A stretch of DNA of 40,436 nucleotides from an uncultured Eubacteriales bacterium (GTDB lineage: Bacteria > Bacillota > Clostridia > Oscillospirales > Acutalibacteraceae), in the NCBI GenBank assembly GCA_934463265.1, contig CAKSIU010000008.1, forward strand, positions 1-40,436, read 5' to 3'. Position 1 is the first letter of the stretch. The number at the start of each line of letters is the position of its first letter. Position numbers and translations under genes: made by a program. The notes under the pieces were generated by a model. That model made no database searches. It saw only the letters and a list, made by a program, of their open reading frames with translations, and had not been told where the DNA came from. This document shows, piece by piece, positions 1 through 8,242 of the stretch.

Positions 1-76
1 CTTTTTTAAGCACAATTTATAGTGCTACTTCTTAAAATGTTTCTAAATTTGTGTCCTTTTTATTGACTGTAGTCCA
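1..76 (-). mobile_element. Terminus of an IS3-family-like insertion sequence (partial)
   Basis: Reading leftward on the minus strand from position 76, the sequence starts TGGACTACAGTCAA and continues into a GACACAAA block. The right edge of the window, read rightward from 40362, starts TGAACTATAGTCAA and also runs into GACACAAA. Shared tips that begin with TG and point away from the unique DNA are what IS3-family terminal repeats look like. The tip interrupts the phosphofructokinase gene exactly at its lysine codon 279. A small hairpin (AGCAC/GTGCT) lies about 50 bases inside the tip. No transposase is in view, so the family call rests on the tips alone. Confidence 0.6.
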
Positions 77-913
77 CTTTTCTATTTGGCTGGAAATTCT
101 GTCCACACCACCGATTCCCTCTGCAACAATAACTATAAAATGAGTTTCTCCATTGTCTTGAGCTGTCTTAATGCGGTCGATAATGTCTTTTTTAAACTCA
201 AACTCTACTTCCGGAGCCAGAATTGCTGTTGCCTCACTGGCAAGACCTGTTTGAAGTGCGATATCTCCACAAGCGCGCCCCATAACTTCTACAACAAAAC
301 ATCTGTCATGCGATTTTGACGTATCTCTTACATTGTCCAACAGCCGCATTACCGTATTATTCGCCGTATCAAAACCGACAGTATACTCACTGCATTTTAT
401 ATCATTGTCAATCGTACCCGGAATTCCAACGCAATTAATTCCAGCATTTGCAAGGTCACGAGCACCTCTAAAAGAACCATCTCCACCAATCACTGCTATT
501 CCGTATATACCTAAATCTTTGCAAATTTGAGCAGCCTTTGCCACTCCTTCAGGTGTATTAAACTCTTGGCTTCTAGAACTATGTAAAATTGTTCCACCTG
601 AACTGCTTATCCCCGAAACTTTTTCATAATTCAACTCAATAAAGTCTTTTTGCAACAAACCTTCATAGCCATGCCGAATTCCAATAACCTTCATACCGTT
701 AGCAAGCGCAGTTTTTGTAAAAGCCCTAATAGCTGCATTCATGCCAGGAGAATCTCCTCCACTGGTTAAAATCGCAACGGTTTTTTGCGGTTCAGATGAA
801 AAATCCTCAGCAAGACAGTCAGCAGAAAAACAAGAGTAAATCGATAAATTAAAAAATGCAAAAGTTGAAACAATGAAACCAATCAAAAATTTTTTACAAT
901 TCGCCACAATCAA
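32..913 (-). pseudogene. 6-phosphofructokinase with signal-peptide-like N-terminus, 3' end cut by an IS
   Basis: ATP-type phosphofructokinase (fructose-6-phosphate to fructose-1,6-bisphosphate). The family signatures are clear: TSGGDSPGMNAAIR near residue 50, IGGDGS at 142-147, PGTIDND with the catalytic aspartate at 165-171, and EVMGR at 209-213. Two things are abnormal. First, the canonical start (near residue 44) is preceded by a basic-hydrophobic stretch (KKFLIGFIVSTFAFFNLSIY) that looks like a signal peptide or anchor; the only well placed start is TTG at 913 behind AGGGAG, and no ATG/GTG/TTG lies near the canonical start. Second, native sequence stops at residue 279 (position 77), so roughly the last 50-70 residues of the usual ~320 are lost and the reading frame ends with about 14 codons of IS sequence. 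Probably an inactive, non-essential second pfk copy; a normal pfk should exist elsewhere. Confidence 0.85.
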
Positions 914-958
914 AGCACTCCCTTTTTAAATTATGAAAATATTAAATTCTAATGTTAA

Positions 959-987
959 ATGTTATCACAAGAGAACTTTTTTGTAAA
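959..987 (-). promoter_or_regulatory. Possible promoter of the pfk gene in the 914-1170 intergenic region
   Basis: On the minus strand TTTACA (982-987) is followed after 17 bases by TAACAT (959-964). This gives a plausible sigma-A promoter about 45 bases upstream of the TTG start. The rest of the 914-1170 gap is A+T-rich. It must also drive the plus-strand glycosyltransferase, but I see no clean promoter for that gene. Confidence 0.35.
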
Positions 988-1170
988 CAAATTTCGATAA
1001 AAAATTGCTTTGTTCGACAAAAAATATTTTTTAAAATTTTGTTTTTGTTGTTATCTATCTAAAAATAAAATTAAATCTGTTCAAAATTTTAAATCTTATT
1101 TAATTTGCAAAATGTCAAAAACTACGATATACTTATTATTACTCGAGAATCAGAAAGGATATATAAAATC

Positions 1171-2343
1171 ATGAAAATCGCGTTATTTTCCGACACTTAC
1201 GCGCCAGAAATAAATGGTGTAGCAATCCATGTTGCCGCGTTAAAAGAAGGTCTTGAAAGCCTTGGACACGAAGTTCTTGTTGTTACGACAAATCCAAAAG
1301 ATAAAGATACTTTTCAGGAACACGGCGTTTTGCACTGTCCGAGCATAAAATTAAAAAGAATTTACGGTTATGGGCTTTCTATGCCGATAAATATGAAGCA
1401 ATATCAAATTATAAAAAGATTCAATCCGGATGTTATTCATATTCACACGGAATTTGGTATAGGTCTGTTTGGCATATTAGTTTCAAAAATGCTAAAACGT
1501 CCGGTAATTTATACACTTCACACAATATACGACGATTATGTCTATTACGTCGTTCCAAAGCCACTCATCAAAACCGGTCAACGCATATTTTATAAATACA
1601 TTCGCTCGCTCTACAAAAGAGCTACTGTAATAACCGGTCCATCGCCAAAAAGTCACGAATACTTAATAAATGCCGGACTTCACCGAAATGTTGAAATTAT
1701 TCCCAATCCTGTCGACGTTGACAGATTTTCGGTAGAAAATGTTGGCTGGGAAGATATTGTTAATGTAAAAAAGACTTATAATATTCCGGAAAATGCTTTC
1801 ATCGGCTGCATTATTTCTAGAGTAGGCAAAGAAAAAAGTATCGATGTTTTGCTGAATTATATCGAAAAATATTCAAAGGTAAACGAGAATTTTCGATTTT
1901 TGATTATCGGAGATGGTCCAGCTAAGTCAGGCTTGGAGCAACAGGCTAAAAAACTTGGCATAGATAATATAGTTATATTCACCGGCAAAATTCCAAATAA
2001 CAAATTGTTGCCATACTACGCCGCTTGTGATGTCTTTTTAACCGCTTCATTATCCGATACAAATTCCATATCCATGTTGGAGGCCATGGCCATGGGCCTT
2101 CCGATAATTCAGAGAAATGACCCCATAAACAAAGGACAAGTCATCGAAAATGTCAACGGGTTTATTTTTAATGACGAAAATAGTTTTATAGAAAAATTAA
2201 ACAAGGTCTATAAAATGACACAAGAAGAGCGTATCGAATTAAAAAATAAGGTGCGAAACAGCGTAATTCACAGTAATACAAAAAATAACATGGCTGCAAA
2301 AATCGTAGATGTCTATTCTCACGCAATAAAAATATTTAAATAA
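1171..2343 (+). CDS. GT4-family glycosyltransferase
   Basis: Cytoplasmic or membrane-associated GT-B glycosyltransferase of 390 residues. The N-terminal acceptor domain opens with MKIALFSDTYAPEINGVA, typical of GT4 enzymes that glycosylate lipids or polysaccharides. The C-terminal domain has a nucleotide-sugar site: IIPNPVD, SRVGKEKS, IGDGP and MLEAMAMGLP. The usual E-x7-E pair is present as D-x7-E (SDTNSISMLEAM), with aspartate in the first position. The ATG at 1171 follows AGAAAGGA and matches the conserved family start; the frame runs upstream to a TTG at 1105 but with no good ribosome site. Acceptor and sugar cannot be deduced; diacylglycerol glucosyltransferase-like enzymes are the closest class I recognise. 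A broken alpha/beta hydrolase follows 35 bases later on the same strand. Confidence 0.85.
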   Translation: MKIALFSDTYAPEINGVAIHVAALKEGLESLGHEVLVVTTNPKDKDTFQEHGVLHCPSIKLKRIYGYGLSMPINMKQYQIIKRFNPDVIHIHTEFGIGLFGILVSKMLKRPVIYTLHTIYDDYVYYVVPKPLIKTGQRIFYKYIRSLYKRATVITGPSPKSHEYLINAGLHRNVEIIPNPVDVDRFSVENVGWEDIVNVKKTYNIPENAFIGCIISRVGKEKSIDVLLNYIEKYSKVNENFRFLIIGDGPAKSGLEQQAKKLGIDNIVIFTGKIPNNKLLPYYAACDVFLTASLSDTNSISMLEAMAMGLPIIQRNDPINKGQVIENVNGFIFNDENSFIEKLNKVYKMTQEERIELKNKVRNSVIHSNTKNNMAAKIVDVYSHAIKIFK

Positions 2344-2378
2344 AAAAATTTAAGATAGAAAAAGGTGTTTACAAAATT

Positions 2379-3362
2379 ATGAGTGGCAAAAAAAGAAAAA
2401 TTTTAATTACGTCTTTGTCAATAGTCGCTATATTACTTATTATTTTGCTGGCAGTTGGAAATTACTTCTTTGAATACGCGCTAGTTTGAAACGATGAAAC
2501 TACCTCTGGCGCAAATCGTAATGTTGCTACAAATATTCCTGCTGAAACACAAAAAATTATAGATGAAAATCATGAATATCAGGAAAAAATCACTGAAGTT
2601 TGGCTGCAAACAGTAAATAAACAAAATATATCAGTCACTTCTGCAGACAATTTAAAATTAAACGCTATAAAATTTGCATCAAACAATAATTTACATAATT
2701 ACGCATTAGTAGTTCACGGATACGCTCAGAATAAAGAAAGCATCATAGACATCGCAAATCAATATTATAATGCTGGATATAACGTCATCGTTCCCGACCT
2801 GCGTGCTCACGGAGAAAGCGATGGTAAATACGTTGGAATGGGTTGGCTGGATAGAAAGGATATTTTAAAATGGCTTGAATTTATTTTAAATGAAGATTCA
2901 CAAGCAAAAATAGTCCTGCATGGAGTTTCTATGGGCGCTGCGGCAGTAATGATGGCAAGCGGTGAAAATTTGCCTAAAAACGTTACAGCAATAATTGAAG
3001 ACTGCAGGTATACATCTGTTAAAGAAGTTTTTACTTCTGAATTAAAAGTTAGGTTTAATTTACCCTTATTTCCAGTAATAAATTGTGCAAGATTTGTTTC
3101 TAGTATGCGTGCTGGTTACAGTTTTAAAGAAGCTTCCAGCCTCGAACAAATAAAAAAATCAAATATTCAGACTCTTTTTATCCACGGCTCTGCAGACAAT
3201 TTTATTCCCGTCGAGATGTGCCATAAATTATATGACTCTGCAACATGTAAAAAAGAAAAACTTATAATAGACGGTGCCGGTCATGCTCAAAGCCGATTTT
3301 TAGTCCCAGATGAATATTATCGTGCTGTTTTTAATTTTATAAAGAACAGTGAATTTAATTAA
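2379..3362 (+). pseudogene. Membrane-anchored alpha/beta hydrolase interrupted by one in-frame TGA
   Basis: The frame from ATG 2379 (behind AAAAAGGTG) codes for a basic start, one hydrophobic anchor (residues ~8-31), then FFEYALV, a TGA at 2487-2489 (codon 37), and then an uninterrupted frame to TAA at 3360. Downstream of the TGA the alpha/beta-hydrolase fold is complete: VVHGYAQN oxyanion region, VPDLRAHGESDG, the nucleophile elbow HGVSMGAA, a late acidic HGSADNFIP and the histidine GAGHAQS. All catalytic-triad positions are therefore intact and only the single stop breaks the gene. The first ATG after the TGA is at 2838, past the oxyanion region, so restart there would give a non-functional 174-residue fragment. 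TGA is a working stop elsewhere here, so recoding is unlikely. It could be a recent nonsense mutation (for example CGA to TGA) or a sequencing error. Confidence 0.8.
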
Positions 3363-3380
3363 ATCTAATTAAAAATAAAC

Positions 3381-3406
3381 TACTCCCTGAAATTCATCAG
3401 GGAGTA
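3381..3406. terminator. Bidirectional intrinsic terminator
   Basis: A perfect 10-bp stem (TACTCCCTGA / TCAGGGAGTA) with a 6-base loop has T-rich sequence on both strands. It separates the hydrolase remnant from the convergent coiled-coil gene. Confidence 0.85.
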
Positions 3407-3410
3407 ATTT

Positions 3411-3863
3411 TTATTGAGAATTATTTTTTAAACATTGTTTAGTTTTTCTAAGCGCAGCCACCGCATCTGTTAGAGTTTCGTCTGTTCGCTTGATTATTTC
3501 ATCAATATACTCATTGGTAGCTTGTCTCATTTCTCTAGACTTAATTTTTGATTCCATAAGCACTTCTTCGGCTCTCTTTTGCGCCTGCTTCACAATTTCA
3601 TCGCGCTCGACCATAAATTTAGCTTTTTTCTCAGCAGAAGCAACAATCGTCTCGGCTTCTTCTTTGGCCTCAGTGATAATTTGAGAGCGGTCCGCAATTA
3701 TAGCCTTTGCCTGACGTAATTCATTTGGCAATTCATCGCGCATTTCATTTATCAAATCGCTTACTCGTTCAACGTTAATAAAGCCTTTGCCTCCTGTCAA
3801 CGGTAAACTCCACGCGTCTTTTACTAATTCTTCCAACTCTTCTAAAATTTCCTCAACTCTCAC
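3411..3863 (-). CDS. Coiled-coil protein, DivIVA/ATPase-subunit-like, function unknown
   Basis: 150 residues. A short N-terminal segment with LPLTGGKGFINVERV precedes a long Ala/Glu/Lys/Arg-rich helix (about residues 45-140) of the DivIVA or V-ATPase-subunit-H kind. There is no signal peptide or membrane segment. The GTG start at 3863 sits 7 bases behind AAGGAGG. Similar short coiled-coil genes are common next to rsmD in Clostridia, often auto-annotated as ATPase-like; I know of no tested function. Here it follows rsmD by about 70 bases on the same strand and probably shares its transcript. Confidence 0.7.
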   Translation of the reverse strand: MRVEEILEELEELVKDAWSLPLTGGKGFINVERVSDLINEMRDELPNELRQAKAIIADRSQIITEAKEEAETIVASAEKKAKFMVERDEIVKQAQKRAEEVLMESKIKSREMRQATNEYIDEIIKRTDETLTDAVAALRKTKQCLKNNSQ

Positions 3864-3936
3864 ACAAATTTCCTCCTTCGACTCAATAATTTTTATTTTA
3901 AAGAATAGTTCTTATCAAACTTAAGAATATTCTTTT

Positions 3937-4485
3937 TTAGCAAATTAAGTTCTCTCGTCGATAGACACTAATCTCAATTTTACCATACTTATAAACCTTT
4001 GATAAAGTAAAATCCGCAAATTTATCGGGCAAAATTTTTTCTATACTGTGCTCACATATAACAATTCCATTTTTAGACATAACTTTCGGAATTAAAAAAA
4101 TTGCCTCGTCCAGTAAATCCGACATATAAGGTGGGTCTAAAAAAGCTATATCGAAAATCTCGTCTGTCCTTTTTAAGAACAAAATTGAATCCATATTAAC
4201 AATTTTCGAATTATTCTCAAGATTTGTTGCAGACAAATTTCTTTTTACCACATTTATAGAAGTTTTATTTTCGTCCACAAAAGTTGCCAACAGCGCACCT
4301 CTACTCAGAGCCTCTATTCCAATTTGCCCTGAACCGGCGAACAAGTCCAGAAATCTTGCACCCGCTATCTCGAACTGAATCACATTAAAAACAGATTCTT
4401 TTACCTTGTCAGTAGTTGGGCGAACTGTTTGCTCTAGCAAAACTTCCAACTTTTTGCCTCTTTTTTGTCCCGAAATCACTCTCAT
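3937..4485 (-). CDS. rsmD: 16S rRNA (guanine966-N2)-methyltransferase RsmD
   Basis: SAM-dependent methyltransferase that modifies G966 (E. coli numbering) of 16S rRNA in the small subunit. The 182-residue protein starts MRVISGQKRGKKL, has RPTTDKVKESVFN at about 22-34, the SAM-binding DLFAGSGQIGIEAL at 47-60 and the catalytic DPPY at 117-120. I chose ATG 4485 because GGAGGA lies 9 bases upstream; the frame can be extended by 9 codons without a better site. A promoter sits just upstream. In many Clostridia rsmD is followed by coaD, but here the coiled-coil gene takes that place. Confidence 0.93.
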   Translation of the reverse strand: MRVISGQKRGKKLEVLLEQTVRPTTDKVKESVFNVIQFEIAGARFLDLFAGSGQIGIEALSRGALLATFVDENKTSINVVKRNLSATNLENNSKIVNMDSILFLKRTDEIFDIAFLDPPYMSDLLDEAIFLIPKVMSKNGIVICEHSIEKILPDKFADFTLSKVYKYGKIEISVYRRENLIC

Positions 4486-4516
4486 ACAAAAAAGTCCTCC
4501 TACAAAAGCCAACTAT

Positions 4517-4546
4517 ATTATGCAATATTTTTCCACTCTTTGTCAA
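4517..4546 (-). promoter_or_regulatory. Probable sigma-A promoter of rsmD
   Basis: On the minus strand TTGACA (4541-4546) and CATAAT (4517-4522) are 18 bases apart, about 32 bases before the rsmD start codon. Confidence 0.6.
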
Positions 4547-4594
4547 TAGAATTTTGAAAAAAGCGATATAATGTTGAAATAAACCGCAAAAATG

Positions 4595-6430
4595 TCAATT
4601 ATTTTCCTTAAAATAATTTTGTATATTGACCGCCAAAGCCCTATTTATCCCCGGAACCTTCATTAACTCGTCAAGGCTTGCAGTTTTAATTCTGTCAACC
4701 GTTTTGAAGCAGGTAAACAGCCGCCGAGCTTTTTTCTCTCCAATTCCAGAAATTTTTGTTAAAACAGTAGTTAAAGTATTCATTTTTCTTTTCTGTCGGT
4801 GATATCCAATCGCAAATCTGTGCACCTCATCCTGAATAGAAGAAATCAGCGTAAACGCCGCTCTATTCGAGTTTATAGCAATTTCTCCACCGTCTTTTGC
4901 AATTGCTCGAGTCCTATGCTTGTCATCTTTCACCATGCCAAAAACAGGAATATCAATTCCTCGACTTTGTAAAATATTTTTAACCGCATTTACATGACCT
5001 TTACCGCCATCCAGCAAAATAAGGTCGGGCAAACGCTCAAAGCCATCCGAAGTCTTCTCTGTTGCGGTCGTAAATCTGTCAATCCTGCGAGAAATAACCT
5101 CACACATCGAGCCGTAATCATCTTGTCCTACGATGGATTTTATAGAAAATTTTTTATATGCAGATTTTAAAGGCCATCCATTTTTAAAAACAACCATTCC
5201 CGCAACATTATCGCTTCCTGCGATATTTGAAATATCGTAAGCTTCAATGTAAACCGGAGTTTTTGGCAATGATAATAACTTTGCAAGTTCGTCAAGTGCC
5301 GCGGTTTCTTTAAAAGTTCTCCCCAGTCGCTGAGAAATTCTTTCTGCCGCGTTGTTTCTGCACATTTCTATTAAACTCAGCGCCTCGCCTTTTTTAGGAA
5401 TCACAATGCTAACTTTTTTCCCTTGCTTTTGAGTCAAACATTCTTCAATGCTGTCTTTCGCATCTGCAACCCCGTCAAGCAAAATCGTGCCCGGAATATC
5501 CGTCTTGTTCATGTAATACTGAATAATAAACTCCGCGCGCACAATTTCCGCATTACCGACCTCATTAAGAATATAATTGTCCCTGTCGCAAAGCCTGCCA
5601 TTAGAAAAGCGAAACACCTCAAAGCTAGACATTCCGCCGGCCTGCACCAGCGCGATAACATCTTGGTCTTTTCCATTCGTCGTGACAACTTTCTGCTTTT
5701 CGGAAATTTTTTTAATCGCAGTGATTTTATCTCTAACTTTCGCGGCTTTTTCGTACTCTAAATTCTCAGAAAACTCCTGCATTTTTTGAGTCAACTTTTT
5801 AATCGCCGCAGAATTTCCGCCTTTCAAAAACAAAATAGCGTCGTTAATATTTTCCATGTACTCGTCGTGACTTATCCTGCCTGTGCACGGCGCACTACAT
5901 TGATTAATATAAAAATTTAAGCACGCTCTATTTTCCCGCCTATGCTTAGAAAAATCCTTTTTGCAGCGAGGCAGTTTAAAGATATTCAACGCCTCCTCGA
6001 CGGCTTTATTTACATATGCAGAGCTAGTGTATGGCCCGATATAAGTCGCACCGTCGTCAGCAATTTGCTTAACGTCGTAAATTCTTGGCCATTTTTCATT
6101 GGTAATTTTTATATAATTATAGCCCTTGTCATCCTTCAAAAGAATATTATACTTTGGCGAGTACTGCTTAATCAAGCTGCACTCTAAAACCAGCGCCTCG
6201 AACTCACTGTCGGTTAAAATGTAGTCGAAATCGTTCACATTAGAAACCATTTTTCTAACTTTTTCCTCGTGATTTTTCTGCGAACCGAAATATTGACTCA
6301 CCCTATCTTTTAAAGCTTTTGCTTTGCCAATATAAATTATTTTTCCGTGAACATCCTTCATGATGTAAACTCCGGGATTCAGTGGCAAACTCAAAGCTTT
6401 TGCCTTTAAAGACTGCAATTTTTCGTTCAA
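4595..6430 (-). CDS. uvrC: UvrABC excinuclease subunit C
   Basis: Makes both incisions beside DNA lesions in nucleotide excision repair. All family domains are present in order. The N-terminal GIY-YIG nuclease reads GVYIMKD...IIYIGKAK and a cysteine cluster follows (CKKDF...CLNFYINQCSAPC). A UVR motif lies near residue 215 (MQEFSENLEYEKAAKVRD). The RNase-H-like second nuclease has EAYDISNIAG and LILLDGGKGHV, and a tandem helix-hairpin-helix closes the protein (ISGIGEKKARRLF, VPGINRALA). About 611 residues, normal length. I prefer the TTG at 6430 because AGAGGTGA lies 5 bases upstream; a GTG at 6439 in the same frame would overlap that site. An HPr gene with its own terminator lies directly upstream. 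Confidence 0.95.
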   Translation of the reverse strand: MNEKLQSLKAKALSLPLNPGVYIMKDVHGKIIYIGKAKALKDRVSQYFGSQKNHEEKVRKMVSNVNDFDYILTDSEFEALVLECSLIKQYSPKYNILLKDDKGYNYIKITNEKWPRIYDVKQIADDGATYIGPYTSSAYVNKAVEEALNIFKLPRCKKDFSKHRRENRACLNFYINQCSAPCTGRISHDEYMENINDAILFLKGGNSAAIKKLTQKMQEFSENLEYEKAAKVRDKITAIKKISEKQKVVTTNGKDQDVIALVQAGGMSSFEVFRFSNGRLCDRDNYILNEVGNAEIVRAEFIIQYYMNKTDIPGTILLDGVADAKDSIEECLTQKQGKKVSIVIPKKGEALSLIEMCRNNAAERISQRLGRTFKETAALDELAKLLSLPKTPVYIEAYDISNIAGSDNVAGMVVFKNGWPLKSAYKKFSIKSIVGQDDYGSMCEVISRRIDRFTTATEKTSDGFERLPDLILLDGGKGHVNAVKNILQSRGIDIPVFGMVKDDKHRTRAIAKDGGEIAINSNRAAFTLISSIQDEVHRFAIGYHRQKRKMNTLTTVLTKISGIGEKKARRLFTCFKTVDRIKTASLDELMKVPGINRALAVNIQNYFKENN

Positions 6431-6455
6431 ATAAATCACCTCTCACAAAGAAAAA

Positions 6456-6472
6456 GCACCGAAAAACGGTGC
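6456..6472 (-). terminator. Intrinsic terminator after the HPr gene
   Basis: A 6-bp stem GCACCG/CGGTGC with a 5-base loop is followed on the minus strand by TTTTTCTTT. It lies between the HPr stop and the uvrC start, so uvrC is either read through or has its own weak promoter. Confidence 0.75.
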
Positions 6473-6508
6473 TAACGGACTTAAAAATATTATGTCCAAA
6501 AAACAAAA

Positions 6509-6772
6509 CTAATCCGCAAAGCCAGACTCAACCAGCTCTATAAGACCAGCAACAGCAGCTTCTTCATCTGGACCATCGGCCAAAATTTTAATTTTTGTAC
6601 CGCCCTCTATGCCCAAAGAAAGCACACCCAGCAAACTTTTTGCATTGACTCTGCGTTCATCTTTTTCAATCAAAATTAAAGATTTAAACTCATTTGCCTT
6701 CTGAATAAAAAATGTAGCCGGACGAGCATGTAAACCTAATTGATTTTGAAGAATAACTTCCTTTACATACAT
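6509..6772 (-). CDS. HPr-family phosphocarrier protein
   Basis: 87-residue HPr-like protein. The phosphorylatable histidine is in GLHARPATFF (His15 of HPr) and the regulatory serine lies in NAKSLLGVLSLGI (Ser46 equivalent). Both EI-dependent histidine phosphorylation and HPr-kinase control are therefore possible, which distinguishes it from Crh. It acts in the cytoplasm in the PTS and in carbon catabolite control. No other PTS gene is nearby; the position beside uvrC is a common Clostridia arrangement as I recall it. ATG 6772 follows AGGAGTGG. It has a strong promoter and its own terminator, so it is likely monocistronic. Confidence 0.88.
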   Translation of the reverse strand: MYVKEVILQNQLGLHARPATFFIQKANEFKSLILIEKDERRVNAKSLLGVLSLGIEGGTKIKILADGPDEEAAVAGLIELVESGFAD

Positions 6773-6836
6773 AAAAAACCACTCCTATACCAAAATTATA
6801 ATCGACAAAATTCTATAAAAACTTACTCTAATACTA

Positions 6837-6864
6837 ATTATAGCATAATTAATAATATCGTCAA
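6837..6864 (-). promoter_or_regulatory. Sigma-A promoter of the HPr gene
   Basis: TTGACG (6859-6864) and a perfect TATAAT (6837-6842) on the minus strand are 16 bases apart, about 65 bases before the ATG. The rest of the 6773-6986 gap shows nothing else I recognise. Confidence 0.7.
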
Positions 6865-6986
6865 GGACAAATAGGCAAATTTAGTGTTATGAACGATTCT
6901 TAGTATGCACACTTATGGGTTTATTGTATATTTTGCTGTATAAAAATCGAATTAAATTATATATTTCTAATACTTTCCAAAATTAG

Positions 6987-7709
6987 TCAATTATCTTGCA
7001 ACAAATCTTCATCCGATTTTGATAAACTATACCTTGCAAATAAATCTGGTCTTTTGCGTTTTGTGCGAAATAAAGATTGTTTTTTTCGCCATTTTTCTAT
7101 ATTTTCGTGATGGCCAGACAATAAAATCTCCGGAACTTTTTTTCCCCTCCAAACGGCAGGTTTCGTATACTGAGGATACTCCAAAAGTCCGTTATAATGA
7201 CTCTCCTCCTCAAAGCAAATGTCATCTGACAAAACTCCTGGAATCATTCTGCTAATTGCGTCAGCTAAAATAAGCGCAGGAAGTTCTCCGCCGGTTAAAA
7301 CGTAATCTCCCACAGAAATCTCCTCATCGACGAACTCTTCAATAAATCGCTCATCAACGCCCTCATAATGTCCGCAAAGTATCGCAATATTCTCGCACAT
7401 AGATATTTTTTTTACTTTTTCCTGAGTCAAAATTGCTCCTTGAGGCGACATATAAACGAGTTTCGGACGTTTTTTCAAAGTTTGGCATAAATCTTCAAAA
7501 CAAGCCGCAATAGGTTCCGCCATCATTAGCATACCCATTCCCGGCCCATATATCGTGTTATCTACGCGATTATGCCTATCATATGTGTAGTCGCGAATTT
7601 GGTGACAATGCACCTCAATAGCGCCCTTTTTCTGTGCTCGACCAATAATACTTTCGCGCATAACAACATTACACATATCCGGAAAAAGAGTCAAAATATC
7701 AATTCTCAT
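6987..7709 (-). CDS. trmD: tRNA (guanine37-N1)-methyltransferase TrmD
   Basis: SPOUT-class enzyme that methylates G37 next to the anticodon and prevents +1 frameshifting. The start MRIDILTLFPDM is typical. The trefoil-knot SAM site is present (CGHYEGVDERF and ISVGDYVLTGGELPA), as is the C-terminal tRNA-binding part (YPQYTKPAVWRGKKVPEILLSGHH). 240 residues, normal. ATG 7709 gives the canonical N-terminus; a TTG at 7715 overlapping the rimM stop is the alternative. It is the last gene of the ylxM-ffh-rpsP-khpA-rimM-trmD block, coupled to rimM. Confidence 0.95.
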   Translation of the reverse strand: MRIDILTLFPDMCNVVMRESIIGRAQKKGAIEVHCHQIRDYTYDRHNRVDNTIYGPGMGMLMMAEPIAACFEDLCQTLKKRPKLVYMSPQGAILTQEKVKKISMCENIAILCGHYEGVDERFIEEFVDEEISVGDYVLTGGELPALILADAISRMIPGVLSDDICFEEESHYNGLLEYPQYTKPAVWRGKKVPEILLSGHHENIEKWRKKQSLFRTKRKRPDLFARYSLSKSDEDLLQDN

Positions 7710-7711
7710 CG

Positions 7712-8218
7712 TCAAAAAATTCCTTTCAGTGGACGAATTTTCATCAAATTATTATCGACATCGACCTCACAAACCACGTCCTTAATCACCGGAATAAGAT
7801 AATTTTTATTCGCCTCATCCGTAATCTGATATACATCATTTGCACCGGTTTTTAGTACATCAGTAATTTTTCCATAGCAAAAATTTGTATCAACATCAAA
7901 AACGTCCATTCCCAAAATATCCTGAATAAAATATTTTTCGTTTGGCAAATTTATCTCGTTTCTGTCCATAAACAAAACTTTCCCGCGTAATAATTCAGCT
8001 TGCTCTATGGAATCCACCCCGAAAAACTTCATTAAAACGATATTTTTATGGACTTTCGCAGATAAAATTTTTATTTTTTCTGTTCCTTTCGCATCAAAAT
8101 ATAAAGTTTTAAACTCACATAAAAAGTTTCCATCATCGCACCATGGCTCCACTTCCACATCGCCTTTAAGTCCATGAGTTGAAACTATTTTGCCCACTTC
8201 CAAAAAATTTTTTTTCAA
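7712..8218 (-). CDS. rimM: 16S rRNA processing protein RimM
   Basis: Assembly factor for the 30S head that binds ribosomal protein S19. 168 residues with the RimM N-terminal barrel (LEVGKIVSTHGLKGDVEVEPW) and the C-terminal PRC barrel (EKYFIQDILGMDVFD...GKITDVLKTGANDVYQI, then LIPVIKDVVCEVD). The TTG start at 8218 lies 5 bases behind GGAGGAG. Its stop lies just ahead of the trmD ATG. A strong hairpin lies between it and khpA. Confidence 0.93.
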   Translation of the reverse strand: MKKNFLEVGKIVSTHGLKGDVEVEPWCDDGNFLCEFKTLYFDAKGTEKIKILSAKVHKNIVLMKFFGVDSIEQAELLRGKVLFMDRNEINLPNEKYFIQDILGMDVFDVDTNFCYGKITDVLKTGANDVYQITDEANKNYLIPVIKDVVCEVDVDNNLMKIRPLKGIF

Positions 8219-8242
8219 ACGAACTCCTCCAAAATTAAACGC

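Noticed and set aside
2487..2489. TGA recoded as tryptophan or selenocysteine in the hydrolase gene
   Set aside because: spmA and the gene at 21993 end in TGA, so it is a stop in this genome; a residue right after a membrane anchor is not a catalytic position that would call for selenocysteine, and I see no SECIS-like hairpin just after it.
3411..3863. True DivIVA or ATP-synthase b subunit
   Set aside because: The conserved N-terminal DivIVA membrane-targeting residues and the b-subunit membrane helix are absent; only the coiled coil is shared.
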